Positions 25,886 to 34,063 of a DNA stretch of 64,000 bases are shown here, one piece after another; positions within the stretch are counted from its first letter, which is position 1, and every line of letters starts with the position of its first letter. A program made the translations under genes and the position numbers. The DNA comes from Bacteroidota bacterium (GTDB lineage: Bacteria; Bacteroidota; Bacteroidia; Chitinophagales; Saprospiraceae), in contig JANSWP010000007.1 in NCBI GenBank assembly GCA_024743405.1, forward strand, positions 1 through 64,000. Direction: 5' to 3'. The notes beneath the pieces are model-generated. The model was given only the letters and a program-made list of their open reading frames with translations. It had not been told where the DNA came from and did not search any database.

Positions 25886-28800
25886 TCAATTTTGAATTTC
25901 CCATAACCATTCAAAATTTTGATCAATATAACCTATTGCTTCTCCTCTTTCCAGTCTATAGATATTCCATTGTTTGTCTAGTCTATCGTATTTAGGCTCA
26001 ATAAGAATCTTCCCTTTTTTATCTGCCATTCCAAATAATATATTTGGACGAACATGTACCAAGTCATTTTTTAGTTGATTGATTTTAGCATATTTAGGTT
26101 CAATCATAAAAACACCTGTTTTGTTGATTAATCCCCATTTTCCATCAATTTTAACAGGTGCAGTATTATTCTTGAAGGGTTCTATTCCTTCAAAGTTTCT
26201 GTTCAGAATATTCACTCCATCTTTGTCACAATAGTAATAGTTTAATTGATTCCGAAACCTTCTTATTGTACCAAATTGGGTAAACATTCCAAAAACATCC
26301 TGGGAAAAATGCATCACTAAATCTTGTTCGGTAGGATTGAAATATTCACCATCGATATTAATATGCATTTTTGTTTCATCATCATATTCGTGTTTTTGCA
26401 CATAGGCGTACCCTTGATGAAAGCTTTCTGCAATTTCATAATTACCCTTGAATGCTCTCTCATTTTTTGTATTAATATAAAACCAAGTCAATTGGCTTGG
26501 AAGGCTGACCGCAACGATGTCATTTTCAATATCGGTGACTTGATCATAAATCACAGGAATGACCTCCTCTCCTTTGGTATTTATAAAGCCCCATAAATCT
26601 CCATCACTTACCTTATAAAAACCATTTTTTTCTGGTTCGATTATTCGATATTTTAATTCCGTTAAAATTTCCCCTTTTTTATTGATTAATCCACTCGGTT
26701 TTTTAAAATGGGAGCGGATAACAGCGATCCCATTTTGATCAAATGGAAATATCACTTCATAATCTTTTGGCTTCAAAATCCAATCTCCATGGGTATCAAT
26801 TAAACCTGTTTTTTTATTGAATACGACCCTAGCGACTCCATCATGAAAGTCAAACGCTTTGGTGAATGCAGCTTCAATTATTAGTTTTCCTTTTTTATTG
26901 ATAAAGCCATACCATTTGCCTGTTTTAATCCAACAAAGCCCATTATTGAAAGAACCCACAGATTCTACAAATTGAATGTGATCATCTAGGTTTAGTACTT
27001 TTTCTCCTGATTTATTAATGTAAAACCAATAGTCATCATACCTTACAGCCGCCCAGTCTTCTGAGAATTTTTTGACTTCTTTATATTGACATGGAATCAC
27101 TTCATCACCTGATTCATTTACAAATCCCCATAGAGAATCTATTCGTACGGCACACATCCCTTCAGAAAAACCTCCAAATTTTGAATATTTTAATCCAATT
27201 AATTCATGCCCTTTTGAATTAAAAAAAATAGGCTTTTGATTCGGTAAACTAATTTTCCAATTTCCGTCAAAAGCTACAATACTGGAGAATTTAAAATCTA
27301 AAATAATATCTTCATTTTCGTTTATAATGCCCCATAATCCTTCTTTTTGATTGACTGCTGAACTATCTTCAAAATCACTGGCATAATCGTAAACTGGATC
27401 CATAATAAAATTACCCTCCATATCGATATAGCCCCAATTCGCCCCTTTTTCACCAACTGGAGCAATATGAAATTTTGCGACTTGTGGCATCGAAAAAAAT
27501 CTCGTTGGTGTGATATAATATTCCGTTACAAATTCTCTAGTAAACCCCGTGGCATATTTATTATATTTAGGTAAATCTACAATTGAGATTCGGCCTCCCA
27601 AACATGCACGAGCCTTGCCATTTTGAAAATCACCAATAAAAGTAAAGCGGAAAGGGTTTCCAAATTCATCCTTTGCCTGTTCTCCATTATTATTAATCAG
27701 TCCATATTTACCCTTCAGATCAATAAATCGAGCATAAGATTGACCTTTTTGAAAATCTTGTCGATTTAGACCCATCATATCAAAACCAGTAATAAATTTT
27801 CCTTCATCATGACTGAACAGTGCCATTGCACAGGCTGTATCAATTGGAAAAGTAGCAATACTAGAAATTCGATTCAAAACAGGTTCACCGGCAGTAAAGA
27901 CCATAGTCAACCGTGCTTCTGGAATATTTCGGATGGCTGTGTAAAGTGGTTTTTTGATTACTTTATTCTGGGCAGTATTTATCAGTTCGTATTTTTTATA
28001 AAAATCATTGTTTTGCCACTTCCAAGGAGAATTTTCTATAAATAATGTATCTGTTGGAGACCAAAATGATTGACTCCCTAATCCGCCTAAAATGTTAGGT
28101 CCTCTATTTCCGTTTTGAAAAGAACGAATGTCATCCATTGTTACAGCATCTCCAAACATATCGGTCTCATAGCCAATACTTAAGGTATAAACTTCAGGGA
28201 AATATTCTTCATTGAGAACCTGTCCAGAATCATTCATTTCATATAAAGTCATCGAAATATCAAAGAAACCTTTATAATAATTGTCCTCTTTTTGAACCTT
28301 TTCAAACTTAGTTGGAATCACTTCCTCTCCTTTAATATTTATCATTCCATATAAGTCATCTTTGCGGACTAAGGCATTCATACCATTGAAATCAGCAATT
28401 GCTTGATATTTACAATCAACCACTAAATTGTCCTTAAAAGTAAATAATCCCCAATTTCGTTTTCTTACTTTATAAAAGGGTGGGCGTGCTGGTTCTATAG
28501 CTGTAAAAGTAGGCGCTAAAACTTCATTTCCAAGATTATCCAAAATACCCATCAATTTGCCTTTCTTGGCGATTACATAGTTGGAATCCAAGGGCAAAAA
28601 TTGATCATATTCTTTAGGATTAGGAAGGAATTTCTGATTTTTAAAGGAGTACAAATACCACTTTCTGTCTTCTTTTTTGAGCGAAATCAAATGTTGGTTT
28701 AATTGACGATAAGTGAAGTATTCTGCAGGCAGAACCTGTGATCCTTCATGATTCCAAACCGAATAACGACCTGCTCTATCTTTATCTAGCGCAATTATGA

Positions 28801-29443
28801 AATCATCATTGATTACATCAATTTTAGTAAAAGCGTATGGTAATAATTGTTTTGCATCTGAACCAAAAAGCCCCCAATGCTTATCACCATATTCTTTTTT
28901 TACTTTAAAATAGCCGAGCCCTTTTTGGAGAATTTCAATATATCCAAACTGTGGAGCAAAAACTTGATGCCCTTCTCTTTTATGAACCCCCCAAAGGAGG
29001 TCTTTCTTCACCATGAAGTAGTCTTTGACTTGTTCTGAAGAATTATAGATAGGGCGAATGTCCTCGTATCGGGAATCAATTAATACTTTTCCAGAACGAT
29101 TGACAATTGTAAAGAGAGAATCTAATGTGACTACGAAAAGGGTATCATTAATAGGGCGGATTTGAAGGTAATTTGGTTCTAGAATTTCCTGCCCTGTTCG
29201 GTCGATTAAACCTAGTTTCCCTTGGTTTTCTACTAATATAAAATCAGATAGACCTGTGAAAAAACGATTCCATTCTAACGGCTTGTCTCCAACTGCATCG
29301 TATTTTGGTTCAACGATCACTTCACCAGAAGGATTGATGAAACCTAGTTTGTGGTTGACTTTCACCGGCATCCACGAGTTCATCTGAGCTGCTAAAAAGG
29401 TTGAAAATATTAGTTGTGTAACAAGGAGAGCTAGGCGCATCAT
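25886..29443 (-). CDS. Large exported WG-repeat protein
   Basis: From the ATG at 29443 the protein has 1185 residues and starts with a good signal peptide (MMRLALLVTQLIFSTFLAAQ). A longer frame from 29560 adds 39 residues before the signal and is unlikely. Nearly all of the rest is built of WG (KWG) repeats of about 20-50 residues with the pattern W-G-x-I/F-N-x-x-G-E/K-x-I/V-x-P-x-Y, for example GFINPSGEVIVEPKYDAV, GLIDRTGQEILEPNYLQI, GFVNESGDEVIPCQYKEV and GLINKTGVFMIEPKYAKI. WG repeats form beta-rich solenoids thought to bind partners at the surface. No enzyme domain is seen. The lipoprotein gene upstream ends 123 bases before this start and may share its transcript. Confidence 0.87.
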   Translation of the reverse strand: MMRLALLVTQLIFSTFLAAQMNSWMPVKVNHKLGFINPSGEVIVEPKYDAVGDKPLEWNRFFTGLSDFILVENQGKLGLIDRTGQEILEPNYLQIRPINDTLFVVTLDSLFTIVNRSGKVLIDSRYEDIRPIYNSSEQVKDYFMVKKDLLWGVHKREGHQVFAPQFGYIEILQKGLGYFKVKKEYGDKHWGLFGSDAKQLLPYAFTKIDVINDDFIIALDKDRAGRYSVWNHEGSQVLPAEYFTYRQLNQHLISLKKEDRKWYLYSFKNQKFLPNPKEYDQFLPLDSNYVIAKKGKLMGILDNLGNEVLAPTFTAIEPARPPFYKVRKRNWGLFTFKDNLVVDCKYQAIADFNGMNALVRKDDLYGMINIKGEEVIPTKFEKVQKEDNYYKGFFDISMTLYEMNDSGQVLNEEYFPEVYTLSIGYETDMFGDAVTMDDIRSFQNGNRGPNILGGLGSQSFWSPTDTLFIENSPWKWQNNDFYKKYELINTAQNKVIKKPLYTAIRNIPEARLTMVFTAGEPVLNRISSIATFPIDTACAMALFSHDEGKFITGFDMMGLNRQDFQKGQSYARFIDLKGKYGLINNNGEQAKDEFGNPFRFTFIGDFQNGKARACLGGRISIVDLPKYNKYATGFTREFVTEYYITPTRFFSMPQVAKFHIAPVGEKGANWGYIDMEGNFIMDPVYDYASDFEDSSAVNQKEGLWGIINENEDIILDFKFSSIVAFDGNWKISLPNQKPIFFNSKGHELIGLKYSKFGGFSEGMCAVRIDSLWGFVNESGDEVIPCQYKEVKKFSEDWAAVRYDDYWFYINKSGEKVLNLDDHIQFVESVGSFNNGLCWIKTGKWYGFINKKGKLIIEAAFTKAFDFHDGVARVVFNKKTGLIDTHGDWILKPKDYEVIFPFDQNGIAVIRSHFKKPSGLINKKGEILTELKYRIIEPEKNGFYKVSDGDLWGFINTKGEEVIPVIYDQVTDIENDIVAVSLPSQLTWFYINTKNERAFKGNYEIAESFHQGYAYVQKHEYDDETKMHINIDGEYFNPTEQDLVMHFSQDVFGMFTQFGTIRRFRNQLNYYYCDKDGVNILNRNFEGIEPFKNNTAPVKIDGKWGLINKTGVFMIEPKYAKINQLKNDLVHVRPNILFGMADKKGKILIEPKYDRLDKQWNIYRLERGEAIGYIDQNFEWLWEIQN

Positions 29444-29566
29444 AAAAATTATAGTTTTCGAATGCGGTTTAAGACTTGAATATAGGCAGTCGGCACAGGA
29501 GATTGAGGGATGATGTTTCAACTTCTTAAGTTCCCCGATACCTTTGTACGGACTGCCCATGAAAAA

Positions 29567-31003
29567 TTAGCTCATTCCGTTAAGAATATGTTGGATGTCA
29601 TTAATGGTTTTTACTTCTTGGTCATGAATAGTCATTTTGAAATCGTAAGAACCATTGTTACGGCGAACCATAGCTTCTTTTTGATCAAAGAATTCTCTTT
29701 GTGAGAAGGTTGCTAATTTATTTCCAGGAAGTACTGCGATGAGTTTATTTTCCATCTCAGGAGAAAATACGAATCGATCCCAAGATTCATAAGGAAAGGC
29801 GACAATACTTCTATCTTGACCAGTGACTAAGTATACAGGAATCATTTTTTTGACATGTCCTGGGAATTTTCCAAAATCGAAATTAGCCATTAATCTAACT
29901 GCATTTGGTCGTTTGATTAAGATGTCATAATTATGAATCCCAAAACGATTTACTGCAAAGGAGCGAACGAATTTAGCTTGAGCTTCTAGGAATTCTTTTT
30001 TCGCTGTTTTATTCTCTACATATTCTCTATATTCAGCCGCTGAAGTCTGGAATTCTTTCATCGCTTTATCAAAATCTTTTCCTTTTTGGCTTGGACAAAC
30101 TGGAATTACAAAATTCTTGTCAGCATTTGTTAAAACCATATTGTATTGATTGACTTTATCAGATGCTTCTAATTTTACAAAATCCCATTGCTCTTTGAAA
30201 ATCCATTTGTTATTTACGGGGTCAAGCTTAGATTTTGTACCTGAATATTGCCAAACAATTCCTCTCATTTGCTTCAGCTCAGGGAAGTTATCATAGTTGA
30301 TGTCAAAATTTAGCGCAGGTTTTTTTCTGTCAAATTTTATAGGTTTAATAGGCGCTTTCATGGTTGCAAATTCACTTTTTTCCATTTGAGTCAACGCTAG
30401 TTCTGCTGCTTCCCTTTTTGGGTTTGGAGTTGGAGTATTTGTTCCCATTTCTTCCCAGTTTCCTCTTTCATGATCAAAATACCAAAATGGATATTCGCCT
30501 TCGATATGAGAGGCCATATTCACTTTTACTTCCTTATCTTCGGCAATAAAAACTCGTTCTCCTTTATTTGTTTTGCCTTCCATTTCGAACATTCCTGCAG
30601 TTTGCATTAGTTCTTTTTGACCATTTTCTTTGATTACTTCCATTGGGATTCCAGAGGCAATAAGTTCCGCAGCGTTGTGAAATTCACGGTATTGAATTTG
30701 GACGGATTCTGTAACTGGATTACCATTGGCATCCACAAAAGCATTTTCAGGGATCTCTATAGAGGTTCCATTTTTTAATTCTAAGATTTTTGATTCGGTA
30801 GGTGAAACTTGGAAATTATTATATTTTACATCCAGGTTCTCCATAGGAGGAGCTACCGCCAATTTTGCTATTTCTTCTACTAAAGCTTGAGCATTTACCT
30901 CTGCCTTTGCTGTTTCTGTATTTTCAGGTGTTATCTGACAATTTTGAAAGAATAAAGCGGAAAAAGAGAGTAGGCACAAATTTATTAGTTGACTCGTACG
31001 CAT
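29567..31003 (-). CDS. Putative lipoprotein of unknown function
   Basis: From ATG 31003 this is a 478-residue protein with a lipoprotein signal (MRTSQLINLCLLSFSALFFQNC, cysteine 22); a start at 31039 would place 12 extra residues before it. Residues about 65-190 hold a beta-rich domain with KNGTSIEIPENAFVDANGNPV, YREFHNAAELIASGIPM and GMFEMEGKT, a pattern seen in Bacteroidota exported proteins often called hypothetical. A charged helical segment (KDFDKAMKEFQTSAAEYREYVENKTAKKEF) and a second beta domain follow. Its role is unknown; it probably sits on the periplasmic or outer surface. It is the upstream partner of the WG-repeat gene. Confidence 0.75.
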   Translation of the reverse strand: MRTSQLINLCLLSFSALFFQNCQITPENTETAKAEVNAQALVEEIAKLAVAPPMENLDVKYNNFQVSPTESKILELKNGTSIEIPENAFVDANGNPVTESVQIQYREFHNAAELIASGIPMEVIKENGQKELMQTAGMFEMEGKTNKGERVFIAEDKEVKVNMASHIEGEYPFWYFDHERGNWEEMGTNTPTPNPKREAAELALTQMEKSEFATMKAPIKPIKFDRKKPALNFDINYDNFPELKQMRGIVWQYSGTKSKLDPVNNKWIFKEQWDFVKLEASDKVNQYNMVLTNADKNFVIPVCPSQKGKDFDKAMKEFQTSAAEYREYVENKTAKKEFLEAQAKFVRSFAVNRFGIHNYDILIKRPNAVRLMANFDFGKFPGHVKKMIPVYLVTGQDRSIVAFPYESWDRFVFSPEMENKLIAVLPGNKLATFSQREFFDQKEAMVRRNNGSYDFKMTIHDQEVKTINDIQHILNGMS

Positions 31004-31301
31004 GGTGTTAATTTTTATGGATAGATGATGGAATAGCATTTATTATTTTGATGGAAATGTCCATTCCGATAATATCCCGAGTTTAATAAATGGTCTTATT
31101 GCAGTAGATGATTGTAAAAATAATTCTGGCGCGCGCCTTTCACAAATTTTTTTGTCTGCAAAAGCTAGATTACGATAATAATAATACAGGAGGAGAGAAA
31201 AGTTACAATAGAAAATATTTTTCATAGAAGAATAACCCAAATTTCTATTGTTCAATACAGTAAATTTAGGTTATTCATCTTTTTAATTATGCCTGCCTGT
31301 T

Positions 31302-32144
31302 TTATAAATTTCCTTCTTGTAGCGCTTCTTCTTTTATGTCATGTAACTGAACAGGGTTTTTCTTTTTCCGAATTCGCATATTTAAAAATTCTACAAAAAG
31401 AGAGAATGCTATAGCAAAATAAAGGTACCCTTTTGGTATGGTTCCAACTGTCGAACCAGCGATTTCCAGGTGTCCCAAATGTGCAGCTTCTGCGATTAAC
31501 ATAAATCCAATCAAAATCAAAAAGGATAGTCCAAGCATTTGGATAGAAGGGTGCTCGTTGACAAAGCGACCTACAGGATTGGCGAAAATCATCATAATAA
31601 GAACAGAAAATACTACCGCCACGATCATTATAACTAAAGCACCATTCACTCCATTGGTCATCCCAACAGCAGTCAAAATTGAGTCGAAAGAGAATACAAT
31701 ATTAATAATGGTAATTTCTAAAATAACCGCATTTAAGGTAGCTGTCTTTTTCTTGCCAGATGCATCATGTCCAACATGGCTAATCTCACCTTCTAATTTA
31801 TGATGAATCTCTGAAGTGCTTTTATATAAAAGGAAAATCCCTCCTAAGAATAAAATAATCGACTGTCCAGAAAATGCTCCATGAATACCTGGTAAATCAA
31901 TCGAAAACCAGGGTTTTTCCATCGCGACCAACCAGGTAATTCCGAATAGCAATAATATCCGCATGACCATGGCTAGAATTAGACCTACATTCGTCGCTTT
32001 TGGTTGTTCTTCTTTTTTTAGTTTTCCGGAAGAAATCGAAATGAAAATGATGTTATCAATTCCAAGTACGATTTCTAAAAAAGTTAGGGTCAAAAGGCTC
32101 ATCCAGACTTCGGGGCTGGAGAGAACAGGCATTACCAATTCCAT
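31302..32144 (-). CDS. TerC family integral membrane protein
   Basis: A 280-residue membrane protein with about seven helices. The TerC signature is clear: TFLEIVLGIDNIIFISI near the N-terminus and EITIINIVFSFDSILTAVGM in the middle, both with acidic residues in the membrane. A cytoplasmic Lys/His-rich loop separates the two halves. TerC/Alx relatives in other bacteria export manganese or support metal loading of exported proteins, and some belong to tellurite-resistance clusters. None of the other ter genes are here, so a metal-homeostasis role is more likely. No yybP-ykoY riboswitch was recognised upstream. Confidence 0.92.
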   Translation of the reverse strand: MELVMPVLSSPEVWMSLLTLTFLEIVLGIDNIIFISISSGKLKKEEQPKATNVGLILAMVMRILLLFGITWLVAMEKPWFSIDLPGIHGAFSGQSIILFLGGIFLLYKSTSEIHHKLEGEISHVGHDASGKKKTATLNAVILEITIINIVFSFDSILTAVGMTNGVNGALVIMIVAVVFSVLIMMIFANPVGRFVNEHPSIQMLGLSFLILIGFMLIAEAAHLGHLEIAGSTVGTIPKGYLYFAIAFSLFVEFLNMRIRKKKNPVQLHDIKEEALQEGNL

Positions 32145-32375
32145 GTTTGAGTGGTTAATATAAGCTTTTCAGGTAGTGATGTTGCACAAATAAAATAATT
32201 AGTCTTAATAATAGGTATGTCGAAAAACCAGCGACAGCCAAAGTTGTCGATAGTATTTTAAAAGGCAACCTAATGCTAAAAGCAGGATTTTTTGTACAAC
32301 CTCAATATTTGAAAAGCGTATTTATTAATGATAGTTGAAGTATCTATAACACTTATCTATCATTTCAGAATCCTT
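32145..32375. other. Gene-free stretch upstream of the TerC gene
   Basis: This AT-rich spacer lies between the TerC start and the repeat element. I see no gene, RNA structure or clear promoter in it beyond short A/T runs. Confidence 0.4.
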
Positions 32376-32536
32376 AGTAACGCTTAAAGAATAACTCCGA
32401 CATTTGCCGATGTATCTTTTGAACTTTTGCGGCGTTAAAAATACTCCCCGATGCCCTGCATCGCCTGTGTTTTTTGCCTTGCTAAAATCCAAAATTTACT
32501 ATTTCAAATTGGCGGACTTATTTTTTAGACGTTACT
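32376..32536 (+). mobile_element. MITE-like 161-bp element, copy C, with 26-bp imperfect terminal inverted repeats
   Basis: The left end (32376-32401, starting AGTAACGCTTAAAG) and the reverse complement of the right end (32511-32536, starting AGTAACGTCTAAAA) agree at about 21 of 26 positions. The core at 32435-32480 has TTAAAAATACTCCC, stem CGATGC, loop CCT, stem GCATCG and CCTGTGTTTTTTGCC. Cores with the same flanks lie at 35-79 and 10723-10769. There is no open frame inside, so movement would need a transposase supplied elsewhere. No target duplication is obvious. The rest of the spacer to 32736 holds no gene. Confidence 0.65.
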
Positions 32537-32736
32537 TATTCTATCAATATTAAGGCAATTTTACGAAAGGTATTTTCAAAATGGAAGAGATTGGAATGAA
32601 AGTTACAATAGGTTTATTATATTTTCATTCCAAAAATGGTGAAATATGCTCAAGTTATCTTTGGAGAGCGGACAAATTCATGCTTCTTTAGAACCATGGA
32701 ATAATTAAATATTAGTTGCTCCTTCATTTTAAATTT

Positions 32737-33843
32737 TCAAGCTCTTGGTTTTGAAACGCAAATTTCAACCCTTCGATTTTGTTTACGCCCAGCTTCCGAT
32801 GAATTAGAAGTTACCGGATATTTTTCACCCATTCCATGTGCTGCAATTCTATTTTCTTTTATGCCTTTTGACACCAAGTACTTTTTAATAGTTCCTGCTC
32901 TTTTTTTTGAGATTGATTTATTAGCTGATTCACTCCCTATGCTGTCTGTATGGGCATAGAGTGATAATTTATGCTCAGAATTAAATTTTAGAAAAGCCAC
33001 TAATTTATCCAATTGCTTTTTAGAAATTGGTTTCAAAGTAGTTTTCCCAGCATCAAATGCTACGTTTTCTAAATCTAAACAATCACCATTTATTAGTTGC
33101 ATTGACGTAGCAAAATCAAATTCTTTGTATTCAACTTCAGTAATTTCCAATTTTTCTAAACAGATTTCGTGAATATTATTAGATCCTCCCGTAGCAGCTG
33201 AAAACCCCCAATAAACTTTCGAATTACCCCTGAATATATGTTGTACTAAATCTTTTTTTAGCTTCATTCTTGATTCGCCATCAAACCAAATCGTTAATGT
33301 TTTAAGATTAGCTTCCCAAACGACTTTTAAGCGATGTTTACGGCAATCTTCTACGTTTTCTTTATTTGATTTGATAGGAACAGGTTCCGTTAAATTCCAA
33401 TAATGAGAAACTTCCCCATTCGCTAATATCGCTAGGTGGTCATACCATGGATCACCTAAATGTTCATTTCTCCACGTATCTAATTCGATACCTAAGGATG
33501 GTTTTAAGCCACCAAAGCCCATACCTTCTCCTTGGTGACCTGTTCTTTTTGTATAAGGGTAGAACATAAAAACGATGCCGTCCGCTCCATCATTATCTTT
33601 GCACCCTAATCGAACATCAATTTCCATTTCAAAAGAATTTTTCAAATCAATTGATTTTTTATTCCAAATTGAACCAGAAGACCATTCTCTATCTGGAGTG
33701 AGTCGAAAACAATTATTACCCAATCGAACAGTTTGACCGCTTAATTCAAAGTCTTGAGGTTCAAATTGGGTTATCTGGGCAGTTGATAATATTATGTTAA
33801 AAAAGAGTCCTATTAGTAAACAAGAGCTTGTGCTTTTCGTCAT
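32737..33843 (-). CDS. L-type lectin domain fused to OmpA peptidoglycan-binding domain
   Basis: A 368-residue exported protein with a signal peptide (residues 1-22, ending STAQ). Residues about 25-235 form a legume/L-type lectin-like fold: SFEMEIDVRLGCKDNDGADGIVF, SLGIELDTWRNEHLGDPWYDHLAIL and YWGFSAATGGSNNIHEI match its conserved strands and metal-site aspartates. Residues about 250-368 form an OmpA domain (VAFDAGKTTLKP, LSLYAHTDSIGSESANKSIS, RIAAHGMGEKYP, GRKQNRRVEI). The lectin part would bind sugar while OmpA anchors the protein to peptidoglycan. It is transcribed divergently from the caspase-like gene. Confidence 0.88.
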   Translation of the reverse strand: MTKSTSSCLLIGLFFNIILSTAQITQFEPQDFELSGQTVRLGNNCFRLTPDREWSSGSIWNKKSIDLKNSFEMEIDVRLGCKDNDGADGIVFMFYPYTKRTGHQGEGMGFGGLKPSLGIELDTWRNEHLGDPWYDHLAILANGEVSHYWNLTEPVPIKSNKENVEDCRKHRLKVVWEANLKTLTIWFDGESRMKLKKDLVQHIFRGNSKVYWGFSAATGGSNNIHEICLEKLEITEVEYKEFDFATSMQLINGDCLDLENVAFDAGKTTLKPISKKQLDKLVAFLKFNSEHKLSLYAHTDSIGSESANKSISKKRAGTIKKYLVSKGIKENRIAAHGMGEKYPVTSNSSEAGRKQNRRVEICVSKPRA

Positions 33844-34063
33844 GGTTGTAATTTCTAATTTGAATCTATTTTTTGAATAAAGACTCTAACTTTCAATTTT
33901 AATTTATGAATTGTTAAATTAGAGGACGAGCAAACAAAAAAAATCGTTAAAATTTGACAATTTGGAGGTAACCATTTTTGAATCCGGTATACCTTTATGG
34001 GAACATTCCCGCACGTTGTATTTCCTATTTGCAAAATTAAGATTTAAGCTAAACCCACAAAAG

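Noticed and set aside
31043-31255. 70-residue minus-strand open frame between the TerC and lipoprotein genes
   Set aside because: Low-complexity composition (Tyr runs), no family resemblance and no promoter seen.
32145-32375. Possible manganese (yybP-ykoY) riboswitch upstream of the TerC gene
   Set aside because: I could not find the conserved loops of that riboswitch in this spacer.
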